64,000 nt of DNA from Methylobacterium sp. DB0501 (GCF_011043735.1 NZ_JAAKGV010000003.1:124001-188000); one strand, 5' to 3'. Shown: positions 27,336-37,149, numbered from the stretch's first letter. Made by a program: numbers and translations. Notes: generated by a model from the sequence alone, not told the origin.

Positions 27336-27569
27336 ATGAACCAGCTCGTGCGCATGTCGCATATCGTGACCGCAGACGCCGTCGAGGAGCCCTCCCCGAG
27401 TCTCCGGGTTCCTTTCGCCCAGTCGGGCGCCTTCGTGTGCAAGTTCATCATCGGCGAGCCGAACGACCGTGCGGTCTGCTGCGGCGCGCCGGTGCAGGAT
27501 GGAAAGAGCTGGTGCGCCTTCCACCGCCGGATCGTATTCGAGCCGACCCGCCCGGGGCGGCTGCGATAG
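27336..27569 (+). CDS. GcrA C-terminal-like small protein
   Basis: This product of about 77 aa ends with CKFIIGEPNDRAVCCGAPV and DGKSWCAFHRRIVFEP. The pattern matches the C-terminal domain of GcrA, the alphaproteobacterial cell-cycle regulator (Cys-x-x-x-IG-x-P ... F/C-CG-x-P ... YC-x-x-H), which contacts sigma70/RNA polymerase. The N-terminal DNA-binding helix-turn-helix (beginning WTxERVE-LLKKLW) is absent: the upstream in-frame sequence to 27129 does not resemble it. Start could be 27336 or 27354. Family resemblance is by eye. If correct, this is a free RNA-polymerase-binding module without a promoter-reading head. Confidence 0.65.
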   Translation: MNQLVRMSHIVTADAVEEPSPSLRVPFAQSGAFVCKFIIGEPNDRAVCCGAPVQDGKSWCAFHRRIVFEPTRPGRLR

Positions 27570-27642
27570 CAGAGGTCGGCCGGGACCGCTACCCCGTCCC
27601 GCGTCGTTCCTCGGCCCGTCACGCTCCCCGGTCGTCCGGGCG

Positions 27643-28971
27643 TCAGGCGGCCCGGCCGTAGATCGGGAACGCCTCCTGCCGGCCGCGTAACGCGGAGCGG
27701 CTGACCTCGCGCCATTCCGCGCCCGAGGCGCGGGCCGCGTCGAGGGCAGCCTGCGACACCAGCGTGGTGGTCGCGAAGGTCTTGGTTGCCTGCTCCAGCC
27801 GGGCCGCGACGTTGACCGCGTCCCCCAGCACCGTGAATTCGAGCCGGTCGTCGTCGCCGACCACGCCGACGAACACCTCGCCGCAATGGACCCCGATGCC
27901 GATCCGCACCGGGTCCTGGCCCGAGCCGGCATTCCATGCGGCCACCAGGGCCTCGAGCCGGGTCGAGAAGGCCAGCGCCTGGGCGGCGGCCTCCGCGCGT
28001 GCCTCGGGCACGCCGAACACCACCAGGGCGCCGTCGCCCATGAACTTGTCGATCACGCCTCCGGTCTCGCGGGCGGCCTGGGCGACGCAGCGGCGAAAAC
28101 CCGTCACCAGCATCGCCACCGTCTCGGGGTCGGCGCGCTCGGCGATCGTCGTCGAGCCGCGCATGTCGACGAAGGCGATGGCCGCGTGCCGTCGCTCGCC
28201 GAGCCGCAGGCCGCCGACCTGATCCATGCTGCCGCCACGTTCCAGCAGCGGCGCCAGCTCCGCCGGCAGGAAGCGCGACAGGGCCGCCCGCCGCGACGCC
28301 TCGCGCAGGGCCAGGACCGCGAGCAGGGCCATGATGCCGACGGACACGATGCTGCCGATCCCCACCATCGTCTCGATTCCGTGGGCGTGCTGCTGGTAGC
28401 CCACCAGCAGTTCGTCCTCCTGGGCGCGCATCGCCTCGATGATCCGGCGGATCTCGTCCATCTCCGCCTTGCCCTCGCCGGCCCGCACCAGGGCGAGGGC
28501 GCCGTCGCGGTCGCCGGCCCGGTCGAGGGCGATGGTCCGATCGAGTTCGGCGAACTTGCGGGCGATGGCGGGGCGCAACGAGGCGATCCGGGCTTCTTGC
28601 GTCGCGGAGGAGCGCAGTTCCTCCTCGAGCTGCGGCAGCTCGGCGGCGATCCGGGTCTGGCCGGCCGTGTAGGGCACCAGGAAGGCCGGATCGCCGGTCA
28701 GCAGGTAGCCGCGCTGGCCGGTCTCGCTGTCGAGGAGGTCGGCCAGCACCTGCATCAGGATCCGGTCGATCGCCAACGTGTGGGTGATGCGGTGCTGCAC
28801 GCTGCTCTGCCAAGTGAGGAGCAGGCCGTTGGCGGACCCGACCAGCAGCAGCAGGGCCGCCCCGACGATCGTCAGCCCGGCCCGGCTGCGCACGCGGCCG
28901 ATCTGGGCGCCGAGGGGCCGGCGGGCCGGGGACGCGTGCGGCGGGAGGGCTGGCGTCGGGTCGGGCGTCAT
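27643..28971 (-). CDS. CHASE3-domain adenylate cyclase, class III
   Basis: This 442-aa protein has two membrane helices (LTIVGAALLLLVGSANGLLL and MVGIGSIVSVGIMALLAVLA) flanking a periplasmic CHASE3-type sensor with the typical DSETGQRGYLLTGDPAFL. A cyclase domain starts HAAIAFVDMRGSTTIAER. Both metal aspartates (FVDMRG; MGDGALVVF), the Lys of VIDKFMGDG, and VLGDAVNVAARLE with transition-state Asn and Arg are present. The Lys/Thr purine-contact pair suggests ATP rather than GTP; this is inference. The signal is unknown. It is the next gene after the Cache/PAS kinase on the same strand, 232 bases apart. Confidence 0.88.
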   Translation of the reverse strand: MTPDPTPALPPHASPARRPLGAQIGRVRSRAGLTIVGAALLLLVGSANGLLLTWQSSVQHRITHTLAIDRILMQVLADLLDSETGQRGYLLTGDPAFLVPYTAGQTRIAAELPQLEEELRSSATQEARIASLRPAIARKFAELDRTIALDRAGDRDGALALVRAGEGKAEMDEIRRIIEAMRAQEDELLVGYQQHAHGIETMVGIGSIVSVGIMALLAVLALREASRRAALSRFLPAELAPLLERGGSMDQVGGLRLGERRHAAIAFVDMRGSTTIAERADPETVAMLVTGFRRCVAQAARETGGVIDKFMGDGALVVFGVPEARAEAAAQALAFSTRLEALVAAWNAGSGQDPVRIGIGVHCGEVFVGVVGDDDRLEFTVLGDAVNVAARLEQATKTFATTTLVSQAALDAARASGAEWREVSRSALRGRQEAFPIYGRAA

Positions 28972-29203
28972 CGGCGGTCTCGTCCGGCGCCGGGCGCGGG
29001 ACGGGCCCTCGGCTCCGGCCGATATGGGACGCACCCCGCCCTCAGCAATCGCCCGGCCGGCCTACTTCCCCCAACGCAGGGCCGTTCGGGTCGATTTCGG
29101 TTCGAGCACAGGGCGCGGGATCCCCTTTCCGGGCGATGCCGGGCTTGTTTTCGAAAGCATTTTTCCGGACGGCTCTTCGCGGGCGGGGAGGAAGGCCCGC
29201 GCC

Positions 29204-31771
29204 TCACCCCTGTCCCGCCGCCCGGCGCCGGGCCGGAGCGCCGCTCGCCGCGCGTCCCTCCTCGCCCCCCTCCTGGCGGTCCTCTCGCCGTTCCTCCGGC
29301 CGCGCCGCCCCCGGCTCGCCCAACGGCGCCACGATGGTGCAGACCACGCCCTCGCGCGGAAAGCTCAGGCTGACCGTGCCGTCGAGCTCGCGGGCGAGGC
29401 TGCGCTCGATCAGGCGGGAGCCGAAGCCGGTGCGGGTCGGCGGCACCACCGGCGGGCCGCCGCGCTCCTGCCAGCGCAGGGTGAGCCGTCCCTCGGCCAG
29501 GCTCCACGACAGCGCGACCTGGCCGGCCGGCACCGAGAGGGCGCCGTACTTGACCGCGTTGGTGGCGAGCTCGTGCAACGCCATGGCGATCGACAGGGCG
29601 ATGCGGGGCGGCAGGCGCAGGGCCGGGCCGCCGACGAGGAAGCGCGGCTGGGCGGCCGGGCCGTCGAGGGGGGCGAGCGCGTCCCTGACCACCTCGGCCA
29701 GCTCCGCGCCCTCCCAGCTCTCGCGGGTGAGGACGTCGTGGACGCGGGCGAGCGCGATCAGCCGCGCCTCGAAGGCCGCGCGGGCGGCCGCCGCCGCCGG
29801 CCCGTCGAGGCCGCGCAGGCTCTGCATCGCGATCGACTGCACGGTGGCGAGGGTATTCTTCACCCGGTGGTTCAGCTCGTGCACCAGGAGGCGCAGGTGC
29901 TCCTCGGCCCGCTTGCCCTCGGTCACGTCCTGGTGGATGCCGATCACCCGGCGCGCCCGGCCGCCGGTGTCGCGTTGTACGATCGCCTGGGCGCTGACCC
30001 AGCGCAGCCGGTCCGCCTCCCGCCGGATCCGGAACTCGGTGCGGTACTCGGCCTCGCCCGCCAGCAACGCGGCGAGCGCCGCCTCGATTTGCGCCCGGTC
30101 CTCCGGATGCACGGTGCGGGTCCAGGCCTCGTGCGAGAGAGGCGCCTGCCCGAAGATCTCCGCCGAGCGGGCCGAGAGGCGGTGCTGCCCGGAGGAAAGG
30201 TCGATCTCCCAGGTGCCGAGGCGCCCGGCGGCGAGCGCCAGCCGCAGGCGCTCCTCGCCCTCGCGGAGCGCCGCCTCGGCGTCCTTGGCCTCGGTGACGT
30301 CGACGTTGCAGCCGGTATAGCCGAGGAAGCGGCCGTGATCGTCGAGGCGGGGGACGCCCTCGCACAGGATCCAGCGGACCGCTCCCTGCTTGTCGATCAC
30401 CCGGGTGGCGCAGCGGAAGGGCGTGCGCGCCGCGAAGGCCCGCTCGAAGGTCTCCTCGAAGCCGGGAAGGTCGTCGGGGTGGATGATCTCGCGCCAGCGG
30501 CCCTGGCGCAGGGTCTCGGTCGAGCGGCCGAACAGGTACTCGTAATGCATGTTGACGAAGGCGACCTCGCCCGCGGCATCGGTCATCCAGATCAGCGCCG
30601 GGGCGGAATCGGCCATGTGGCGGAAGCGCGCCTCGCTCTCGCGCAGGGCGACGAGGCCGCGGCTCTGCTCGGCCAGCGCCCGGTCGCGCTCGGCGATGCG
30701 GCGGCGCAGGCTCTGGGAGGCGTCGGCCAGCGTGTCGGCGAGCTGGCGGATCTCGCGGATCGGCGTCGAGACCCGGGGCACCGGCTGGCCCATGGCGAGC
30801 GCACCCCCGGCATTGGCGAGCTGGCGCAGGGGCTCGGCGACCCGTGCCCACAGCTTCACCGCCAGGATCGACGACACCGCCAGCGCCAGGAGCCCGAACC
30901 CCCCGAAGGCCAGGACCCAGTGGCGCAAGGGCGCCTCGACCTGCTGCTTGGGGATGCTGGCGCCGACGGTCCAGCCCGCCGCCTTCGCGGCGGTCTCGAC
31001 GTAGAGGACCGGCCGCCTGCGCCGGTCGACCCCCTCCCAGATGTCGGCGGCGCCGGTCGGGGCGCCGCGCAAGGAGGCCTGCATCGGCTGGCCGGCGAGG
31101 CTGGCATGGTCCTCCGAACGGGCGAGCAGCAGGCCGTTGCGGTCGATGATCGCGGTCGTCCAGCCCGGCGCGAGATCCTCGATCAGGATCTGGTGCAGCC
31201 GGGCGACCGGCACCGAGAGGCTGAGCACGTAGGCCGGCGCACCCTCGATCATGACCGGCACCGCCACGTCGTAGGTCGGCGGCCGGCCGGGGGCGCCGGC
31301 CCGGACGTTGCCGACCACGGGCTTGCGCGTCGCCAGCACCGCGGCATCCTCGGGATGCGGGTCCTGCGGCAGCGGCGCCTCGTGGGGCAGGGCGGTGTTG
31401 ACGAGCTGGGTCCCGTCCGGCCGGCGCAAGGAGAGGTTGAGGCCGATCGTGTCCCTCACCGCCCGGGCCTGATGCTCGAAGCCGGCGAGCCCGGTCCGGC
31501 CGAAGCCCTCCTGCCGCAGGCGCGGCGAGGCCGCGAGGGTTTGCAGCACCGAGACCAGACCGGCCATGTCCCGGTCGATGCTGAGCGCGATGCCGCGCAC
31601 GCTCTCGCGGGCATCCTGCTCGAAGCGGATCCGCTCCAGGGCGGCGTAGCGGCCGAGCAGCACGGCGGTGAAGATCAGGCCCGGCCCGATCAGCGCGATC
31701 GCCAGGGCGACGAGGTAGACCTGGGTCGAGAGCCCGTCCCGCCGCAGGGCGTTGAGCCGGCGGCGGATCAT
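29204..31771 (-). CDS. Cache-HAMP-PAS-PAS HWE-family sensor histidine kinase
   Basis: This 855-aa membrane kinase has a helix (VYLVALAIALIGPGLIFTAV), a periplasmic Cache-type sensor (residues about 45-265), a second helix (LAFGGFGLLALAVSSILAV), HAMP, two PAS domains (DSAPALIWMTDAAGEVAFVN near 375, then a second ending RVIGIHQDVTEGKRAEE), and a kinase core. The phosphoacceptor region is LLVHELNHRVKNTLATVQS near residue 630, the HWE/HisKA_2 type. The ATP-binding part has ALHELATNAVKYGAL and GFGSRLIERSLARELDG. No response regulator is adjacent; HWE kinases in this class often feed the PhyR general stress response, which is only a possibility here. Confidence 0.92.
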   Translation of the reverse strand: MIRRRLNALRRDGLSTQVYLVALAIALIGPGLIFTAVLLGRYAALERIRFEQDARESVRGIALSIDRDMAGLVSVLQTLAASPRLRQEGFGRTGLAGFEHQARAVRDTIGLNLSLRRPDGTQLVNTALPHEAPLPQDPHPEDAAVLATRKPVVGNVRAGAPGRPPTYDVAVPVMIEGAPAYVLSLSVPVARLHQILIEDLAPGWTTAIIDRNGLLLARSEDHASLAGQPMQASLRGAPTGAADIWEGVDRRRRPVLYVETAAKAAGWTVGASIPKQQVEAPLRHWVLAFGGFGLLALAVSSILAVKLWARVAEPLRQLANAGGALAMGQPVPRVSTPIREIRQLADTLADASQSLRRRIAERDRALAEQSRGLVALRESEARFRHMADSAPALIWMTDAAGEVAFVNMHYEYLFGRSTETLRQGRWREIIHPDDLPGFEETFERAFAARTPFRCATRVIDKQGAVRWILCEGVPRLDDHGRFLGYTGCNVDVTEAKDAEAALREGEERLRLALAAGRLGTWEIDLSSGQHRLSARSAEIFGQAPLSHEAWTRTVHPEDRAQIEAALAALLAGEAEYRTEFRIRREADRLRWVSAQAIVQRDTGGRARRVIGIHQDVTEGKRAEEHLRLLVHELNHRVKNTLATVQSIAMQSLRGLDGPAAAAARAAFEARLIALARVHDVLTRESWEGAELAEVVRDALAPLDGPAAQPRFLVGGPALRLPPRIALSIAMALHELATNAVKYGALSVPAGQVALSWSLAEGRLTLRWQERGGPPVVPPTRTGFGSRLIERSLARELDGTVSLSFPREGVVCTIVAPLGEPGAARPEERREDRQEGGEEGRAASGAPARRRAAGQG

Positions 31772-31816
31772 GGTCTCGGTCCTGTGGCGCGCGGGCGGCG
31801 CGGGATGCTCAAGGCG

Positions 31817-32122
31817 TCAGGCCCTGTCGAGGTGGCCGAGATCGCGACCGGGCTCGATCCGGTCGCGCACCCGCTGCTTGAGGGTCTTGATGTCGGGGAA
31901 GCCGCCGTCGCGCTTGCGCTCCCAGATCACGGCGTCGCCGCAGGTGATCGCGAAGGCACCGCCGGTCCCGGGGATCAGCGCGACCTCTCCGAGGGCGTCG
32001 CGGAAGGTCGAGAGCAGCTCCTGCGCCATCCAGCCGGCCCGCAGCAGCCAGTTGCACTGGGTGCAGTAGGTGATGGCGATGCGGGGCTTCTCGGCCTCTG
32101 GACGGGGGGCGGTGTCGCTCAT
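31817..32122 (-). CDS. SelT/SelW/SelH (Rdx) family protein
   Basis: This 101-aa protein carries the Rdx-family redox motif CTQC in AITYCTQCNWLLRAGWM (Cys-x-x-Cys, where animal SelW has Cys-x-x-Sec) and the later GGAFAITCGDAVIWERKRDG and FPDIKTLKQRVRD. It has the thioredoxin-like fold and probably a thiol-redox role in the cytoplasm; partners are unknown. It sits 45 bases upstream of the HWE kinase on the same strand. Confidence 0.9.
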   Translation of the reverse strand: MSDTAPRPEAEKPRIAITYCTQCNWLLRAGWMAQELLSTFRDALGEVALIPGTGGAFAITCGDAVIWERKRDGGFPDIKTLKQRVRDRIEPGRDLGHLDRA

Positions 32123-32196
32123 CGGGGGAGACTCCGCCTCCGATCGGCCCGCTTGTCAACCGGCATCACGCGCGGGTTCGCTCGCGGGTTGAGGGG

Positions 32197-32589
32197 TCAG
32201 GCGAGCTGGCGCAGCACCAGCAGGCTCGCGGCGACGCCGGCGATGCCGGCCGCGACCGACACCCCGACATAGGCGAGCGCCGCCGCGTGGGCGCCGCGCT
32301 CCCACAGCAGGAACGCCTCGAGCGAGAAGGTCGAGAAGGTGGTGAAGCCGCCGAGGATGCCGGTGGTGAGGAACAGCCGCAGGGCCTGCGGCCCGCCGCC
32401 CCGCGCCGCGAACCAGCCGGTGAGCACCCCCATCAGCACCGAGCCGGCGATGTTGATGATCATCGTGCCGAACGGGAAGCTGCTGCCCGCCCGCGCCGCC
32501 CACAGATTGACGCCGTGGCGCAGGGCCCCGCCGAGCCCGGCCCCGAGAAAGACCACCAGGTAGCTCACCGCCTCGACGCCTCCGTTCAT
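32197..32589 (-). CDS. crcB: Fluoride efflux channel CrcB/Fluc
   Basis: This 130-aa protein with four membrane helices matches CrcB: VFLGAGLGGALRHGVNLW (G-x-G-A-x-x-R), FPFGTMIINIAGSVLMGVL (the G-T-x-x-x-N-x-x-G motif) and TGILGGFTTFSTFSLEAFLL (the T-T-F-S-T-F phenylalanine-box motif). It forms dual-topology dimers exporting fluoride. The ATG at 32589 begins MNGGVEAVSYL; 32607 is possible. I looked for a fluoride (crcB) riboswitch upstream on the minus strand and did not recognise one. Confidence 0.95.
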   Translation of the reverse strand: MNGGVEAVSYLVVFLGAGLGGALRHGVNLWAARAGSSFPFGTMIINIAGSVLMGVLTGWFAARGGGPQALRLFLTTGILGGFTTFSTFSLEAFLLWERGAHAAALAYVGVSVAAGIAGVAASLLVLRQLA

Positions 32590-33006
32590 GCCCGGAACTT
32601 CTGCCATGGGCCCGCGCGCGCGACGATGACGCTGCGTGCAACCGTGCTCCGCGCGCCGCAACGGGTTTCGGCCGGTGCCGCGATGCCACGCCTCGTCATG
32701 CGAGCGTGATGGAAGTTCCCCGGCGGTGCCGCTAGGTCAGATCGGAGGCGGATCGTGACCGCCATGTCCATCCGCTCCGCACCAATACCTCGGTATCAGC
32801 CCGGCCCTTTCCCGGACGACCGAAGCGATAGCGGAAGGAGGTCCGGGATCCGGCAACGAAACCTCGCGAAGCGTCCGCCAGTCGGCGACGCGCAAAGGTA
32901 GAGCCGCTGCGCGGCGCTTCCTCCGCCGGTACCGGAATTTCCTTTCGCCGACGCTCCCGTCGTCCGGGACAGGGGAGAGTGGGTGGGGTGGGTGGCGGGT
33001 ATTCCC
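32590..33006. other. Intergenic region between P1 peptidase and crcB
   Basis: This 417-base stretch has no supported gene. It contains a G-rich run at 32972-32999 on the plus strand with five runs of three or more G (see finding) and a small inverted repeat ATACC-TC-GGTAT at 32785-32796. The crcB promoter should be here. Confidence 0.4.
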
Positions 33007-34002
33007 TCACCCCCCGAACCGGTCCCGCCACGTGGCTTGCGCTCCCGCCACCGGCAGGGCGCTCGCGTGGTACACCCCCAGGGCCACCGCCCGCGCCAGC
33101 ACCCGCGCCGCCGCGTCGCCGAGCCGCGCGAGGTCGCCGACCGGATCGGCGAGCGGCACGGCGCCCGTGGCGGCGGCAAAGACCAGATCGCCGTCGAGGG
33201 GGGTGTGGGCCGGCACGATCGCCCGGGCGAGCCCGTCCTGTGCCGTCACGGCGAGGCGGCGGGCCTCGGCCTTGGTCAGGCGGGCATCCGTCGCCACCAC
33301 GGCGATCGTCGTGTTGGCGCCGGGCATCGGCTTTCTCGGCCAGGCGAAGGCGTCGGGCGGGATCGTCGGCGCGGGGCCTAGGCCCCCGAACTCGGCGCCT
33401 TCCTCGAACGGCCCGGCCCAGAAATGCGGGCCGTCCCCGACCGTGACCCGCCCGAGCGCGTTCACGGCCACCAGGGCGGCGACGCGGGCCCCGGTGCCCT
33501 CGACCGCGGCCGAGGCGCTGCCCAGCCCACCCTTGAGGGTGGCGGTCCGCGCCCCGAGTCCGGCCCCGACCGAGCCCATCGCCACCGGACCGGCGCCGGC
33601 AGCCGCGGCGGCCGTGTAGCCGAGGTCGCGGTAGGGCGCGTACCGGCCCCATGCCTTGTCGCCGCCGTTGAGGAGGTCGAACAGGATCGCCGCCGGCACG
33701 ATCGGCACCCGGGCCGGGCCGACCGCGAAGCCGCGACCGGTCTCGGCGAGCCAGGCGACGACGCCGCCGGCGGCGTCGAGGCCGAAGACCGAGCCGCCGG
33801 ACAGGACCAGGGCATCGACCCCCGTCACCGTGCGCTCGGGATCGAGGAGGTCGGTCTCCCGGGTGCCCGGCCCGCCGCCGCGGATATCGACGGCCGCGAC
33901 CGTCGGCGCATCGAAGACGATCGCGGTGACCCCGGAGAGGGCGCGGGCATCCTCGGCATGGCCGACGCGGATGCCGGCGATGTCGGTGAGGCCGCCGCTC
34001 AC
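33007..34002 (-). CDS. P1 family (S58, DmpA-like) peptidase
   Basis: This 331-aa protein matches the DmpA/S58 Ntn-hydrolase family: [20 protein letters not shown] at the start, the [20 protein letters not shown] motif, [20 protein letters not shown], and the autocleavage region [20 protein letters not shown] near residue 225, where family members cut before a Thr/Ser to expose the nucleophile. Relatives are L-aminopeptidases/D-amidases or amidohydrolases of small amides. The start is a GTG at 34002 overlapping the ccmH stop (GTGA), so translation is coupled to ccmH. Confidence 0.9.
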   Translation of the reverse strand: MSGGLTDIAGIRVGHAEDARALSGVTAIVFDAPTVAAVDIRGGGPGTRETDLLDPERTVTGVDALVLSGGSVFGLDAAGGVVAWLAETGRGFAVGPARVPIVPAAILFDLLNGGDKAWGRYAPYRDLGYTAAAAAGAGPVAMGSVGAGLGARTATLKGGLGSASAAVEGTGARVAALVAVNALGRVTVGDGPHFWAGPFEEGAEFGGLGPAPTIPPDAFAWPRKPMPGANTTIAVVATDARLTKAEARRLAVTAQDGLARAIVPAHTPLDGDLVFAAATGAVPLADPVGDLARLGDAAARVLARAVALGVYHASALPVAGAQATWRDRFGG

Positions 34003-34466
34003 CGCGGCTCGGCCCGGCGCACCAGGTCGGCGACCGCGGCTTCCTCGGCCGCCGAGAGCGCCCGGGGCGGGGCCGGCTTGCGGCGGCGGGCGGCGGCCCA
34101 GAGGGCGAGGCCGCCGAGGCCGACCACCATGACCGGGGTCAGCCAGAGCACGGCGGTGTGCCAGGCCAGCACCGGGCGCAGCAGCACGAACTCGCCGTAG
34201 CGCTGCACCACGTAATCGACCACCGCGTCGTTGCTGTCGCCCTGGCGCAGGCGCTCGCGCACGATCAGCCGCAGGTCGCGGGCGAGCGGCGCGTCGGAAT
34301 CGTCGATCGATTGGTTCTGGCAGACGAGGCAGCGCAGGCCGGCCGAGATCGACCGGGCCCGCGATTCGAGCCCCGGATCCTTCATCACCTCCTCGGGCTG
34401 CACCGCGCCGGCGGCGGCGGGCATGAGGAGAGCGAGGGCGAGCACGGCGGAGCGGAGAACGCGCAT
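33999..34466 (-). CDS. ccmH: Cytochrome c maturation protein CcmH
   Basis: This 155-aa protein has a signal or anchor sequence ([19 protein letters not shown]), the redox motif in [19 protein letters not shown] (Cys-x-x-Cys), the conserved [23 protein letters not shown] region with YGEFVLLRP, and a C-terminal helix ([19 protein letters not shown]). CcmH keeps apocytochrome c thiols reduced for haem ligation, in a complex with CcmF. It starts four bases after ccmF stops. Confidence 0.95.
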   Translation of the reverse strand: MRVLRSAVLALALLMPAAAGAVQPEEVMKDPGLESRARSISAGLRCLVCQNQSIDDSDAPLARDLRLIVRERLRQGDSNDAVVDYVVQRYGEFVLLRPVLAWHTAVLWLTPVMVVGLGGLALWAAARRRKPAPPRALSAAEEAAVADLVRRAEPR

Positions 34467-34470
34467 CGGC

Positions 34471-36468
34471 CTACTCCGCGGGAACCGAGTGGAGCGGCAC
34501 CGGGCCGGCGGCATCGCGGGGCGCCGGCTTCAGGGCCGGGGCGCCGACGCGGAAGCGCCGGTCGGTGAGGGAGAGACCGCCGCCGAGCGCCATCACCACG
34601 GCGCCGAGCCAGATCAGCAGCACCAGCGGCTTGTAGTAGAGGCGGATGCCGACGCGGCCGTCGGTCCCGGTCTCGCCGACGCTGGCATAGACCTGGCTCA
34701 CCCCGATGGTCAGCAGGCCCGCCTCGCTCACCGACATGTTGCGCGAGGCGTAGAAGCGCTTGCCCGGCTCCAGCACGCCGACCGGGACGCCACCCTCGCG
34801 GATGGTCAGGTGGGCGACGGTCTCGGTGTAGTTCGGCCCGGTGCGGGGCAGGACGCCCTCCAGCACCGCGACGTAGGGCCCGGCGCGCAGCTCCCCGCCC
34901 CGAGGCAGGGTGGCCAGCGCCTCGACGCTCCAGGCCTGGGCGGCGATGCCGATCACTGTGACGCCGACGCCGGCATGCGCCAGCGCCGTGCCCCAGGCCG
35001 AGCGCGGCAGGCCGGCGGCCCGGCGCAGCGACAGGCCGAAGGTCTTGCCCCGCGCCCGGGTGACGATTTCGAGGACGGCGCCCAGGATCAGGTAGGCGCC
35101 GAGCCCGATGCCGAGCGGGGCGCCGACCGGCCCGCCCCAGGTGACCGCGATGGCGACGAGCGCCACGACGAGCGCGATCGCGAAGCCGACGAACAGCCGC
35201 TGGCTCGCCGCCGCGAGGTCGCCGCGCTTCCAGGCCAGCGTCTGGCCGAACGGCACCACGAGGAGCAGCGGCACCGCCAGCGGCACGAAGGTCAGGTTGA
35301 AGAACGGCGCGCCCACCGAGATCTTTTCCCCCGTCAGCGATTCCAGTGCCAAGGGATAGAGCGTGCCGACCAGCACCGTGGCGCAGGCCGCGGACAGGAA
35401 CAGGTTGTTCATCACCAGCGCGCCCTCGCGGGAGATCGGCGCGAACAGCCCGCCCTGGCGCAAGGTCGGGGCCCGCCAGGCGTAGAGCGCCAGCGAGCCG
35501 CCGATGAACAGCACCAGGATGCCGAGGATGAAGGTGCCGCGGGTCGGGTCGGTGGCGAAGGTGTGGACCGAGGTGAGCACGCCGGAGCGCACCAGGAAGG
35601 TCCCGAGCAGCGACAGCGAGAAGGTCAGGATGGCGAGCAGTACCGTCCAGACCTTGAGCGCGTCGCGCTTCTCCATCACGACGGTGGAGTGGACGAGCGC
35701 CGTGCCGGCGAGCCAGGGCATCAGCGAGGCGTTCTCGACCGGGTCCCAGAACCACCAGCCGCCCCAGCCGAGCTCGTAATAGGCCCAGTACGACCCCATG
35801 GCGATGCCGACGGTGAGGAAGCACCAGGCCGCCAGCGTCCAGGGCCGCACCGCCCGCGCCCAGGCAGCGTCGATCCGGCCCTCGATCAAGGCCGCGATGG
35901 CGAAGGCGAAGGTGATCGAGAAGCCGACATAGCCGAGATAGAGCAGCGGCGGATGGATCGCGAGGCCGGGATCCTGGAGCAGCGGGTTGAGGTCGCGCCC
36001 CTCGATCGGGGCCGGGTTGAGCCGGGTGAACGGGTTCGAGGTGATCAGGATGAACAGCAGGAACACCGCCGTGATCGCGGCCTGCACGCCGAGCGTGTTG
36101 GCCCGCAGGGTCGGCGGCACGGAATTGCGGGCGAGCGCCACCACGGCGCCGAACAGCGCCAGGATCAGCACCCAGAGCATCATCGAGCCTTCGTGATTCC
36201 CCCAGACGCCGGAGATCTTGTAGATCAGCGGCTTCATCGAGTGGGAGTTCTCGACGACGTTCTGGACAGAGAAGTCCGAGGTGACGTGGGCGTAGGTGAG
36301 CGCCCCGAACGAGAAGGCGATGCACAGGAAGGTGGCGAGCGCTGCCGGCACCGTCACGCTGCGCAGGACCGGGTCGCCGGTGCGGCTCGCCCAGATCGGC
36401 ATCACCATCTGCGTCAACGACAGGGCGAGCGCCAGGGCGAGGGCGTAATGACCAACCTCGATCAGCAC
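34471..36468 (-). CDS. ccmF: Haem lyase CcmF
   Basis: This 665-aa multi-spanning protein (about 14-15 helices) is the haem-ligating core of system I cytochrome c maturation. It shows the Trp-rich haem-handling motif [20 protein letters not shown] near residue 240, conserved histidines (for example in [12 protein letters not shown] and [17 protein letters not shown]), and a periplasmic C-terminal region. The start is a GTG at 36468 giving [10 protein letters not shown], the usual CcmF beginning. It lies downstream of ccmE with a 180-base gap. Confidence 0.96.
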   Translation of the reverse strand: MLIEVGHYALALALALSLTQMVMPIWASRTGDPVLRSVTVPAALATFLCIAFSFGALTYAHVTSDFSVQNVVENSHSMKPLIYKISGVWGNHEGSMMLWVLILALFGAVVALARNSVPPTLRANTLGVQAAITAVFLLFILITSNPFTRLNPAPIEGRDLNPLLQDPGLAIHPPLLYLGYVGFSITFAFAIAALIEGRIDAAWARAVRPWTLAAWCFLTVGIAMGSYWAYYELGWGGWWFWDPVENASLMPWLAGTALVHSTVVMEKRDALKVWTVLLAILTFSLSLLGTFLVRSGVLTSVHTFATDPTRGTFILGILVLFIGGSLALYAWRAPTLRQGGLFAPISREGALVMNNLFLSAACATVLVGTLYPLALESLTGEKISVGAPFFNLTFVPLAVPLLLVVPFGQTLAWKRGDLAAASQRLFVGFAIALVVALVAIAVTWGGPVGAPLGIGLGAYLILGAVLEIVTRARGKTFGLSLRRAAGLPRSAWGTALAHAGVGVTVIGIAAQAWSVEALATLPRGGELRAGPYVAVLEGVLPRTGPNYTETVAHLTIREGGVPVGVLEPGKRFYASRNMSVSEAGLLTIGVSQVYASVGETGTDGRVGIRLYYKPLVLLIWLGAVVMALGGGLSLTDRRFRVGAPALKPAPRDAAGPVPLHSVPAE

Positions 36469-36596
36469 CAGGGCGACCTTTCGGTAAGCGTGTGTCCATA
36501 GGGACGGAAGATCGGCCGACGGGTCTCCCGACCCCGCGTCCTGCCACGGCGGGTCGCGGCCGTCACCTTAGTCCGCTTCCGGCGGCGAGCCGCCAA

Positions 36597-36633
36597 GACC
36601 TTCCGCCGCAGACCTTCCGCCGCAGATCTGCGG
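36597..36633. repeat. 14-bp tandem duplication and palindrome in ccmE-ccmF gap
   Basis: GACCTTCCGCCGCA occurs twice in tandem (36597-36610, 36611-36624). It overlaps a perfect palindrome CCGCAGATCTGCGG at 36620-36633. Function unknown; it could be a weak terminator or a replication slippage product. Confidence 0.6.
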
Positions 36634-36648
36634 TCGCACGGGACGGGC

Positions 36649-37149
36649 CTACTGGGTGGCGGTGCGCGAGACCGGTCCGGCCTGGCCCTGCGCCGGGGCG
36701 CCTTGGGCGGCCGCGCCGCCCTCCTGCCAGCGCCCCTGCGCCTTGAGGGCGTCGGCGACCTCGCGGGGCATGTAGGTCTCGTCGTGCTTGGCCAGCACCG
36801 TGTCGGCGCGGAAGGTCCCGTCGGCCTGCAGCACGCCCTCGGTCACCACGCCCTGCCCCTCGCGAAACAGGTCGGGCAGCAGGCCGCGGTAGCGTACCGG
36901 GACGGTCGAGCCGGTATCCGTGACGGCGAATTCCACGTGCCCGTCTGCCTCGCGCTTGAGCGAGCCGGCCTCGACCAGCCCGCCGAGGCGGAAGCGCGTG
37001 CCCGGCGCGACCTTCTGGCTCGCCACCTCGGTCGGCGAGCGGAAGAACACGATCGTGTCGCGCATCGCCGAGAGGACGAGCCCGAGGGCCACCGCCAGCA
37101 CGGCGCCGCAGACGACGATGAGGACGGAACGGCGGCGCCGGCGCGTCAT
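36649..37149 (-). CDS. ccmE: Haem chaperone CcmE
   Basis: This 166-aa periplasmic haem chaperone has an N-terminal anchor ([20 protein letters not shown]), the OB-fold core ([40 protein letters not shown]), and the haem-binding motif [10 protein letters not shown], with the covalent-haem His at about residue 122 and Tyr four residues on. A Gly/Ala/Gln-rich tail follows. It passes haem to CcmF. It is downstream of ccmI, separated by 236 bases that contain a long inverted repeat. Confidence 0.96.
   Translation of the reverse strand: MTRRRRRSVLIVVCGAVLAVALGLVLSAMRDTIVFFRSPTEVASQKVAPGTRFRLGGLVEAGSLKREADGHVEFAVTDTGSTVPVRYRGLLPDLFREGQGVVTEGVLQADGTFRADTVLAKHDETYMPREVADALKAQGRWQEGGAAAQGAPAQGQAGPVSRTATQ

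Noticed and set aside
32590..32760. Fluoride riboswitch upstream of crcB
   Set aside because: I looked for the conserved riboswitch core and pseudoknot pattern on the minus strand and did not find it.
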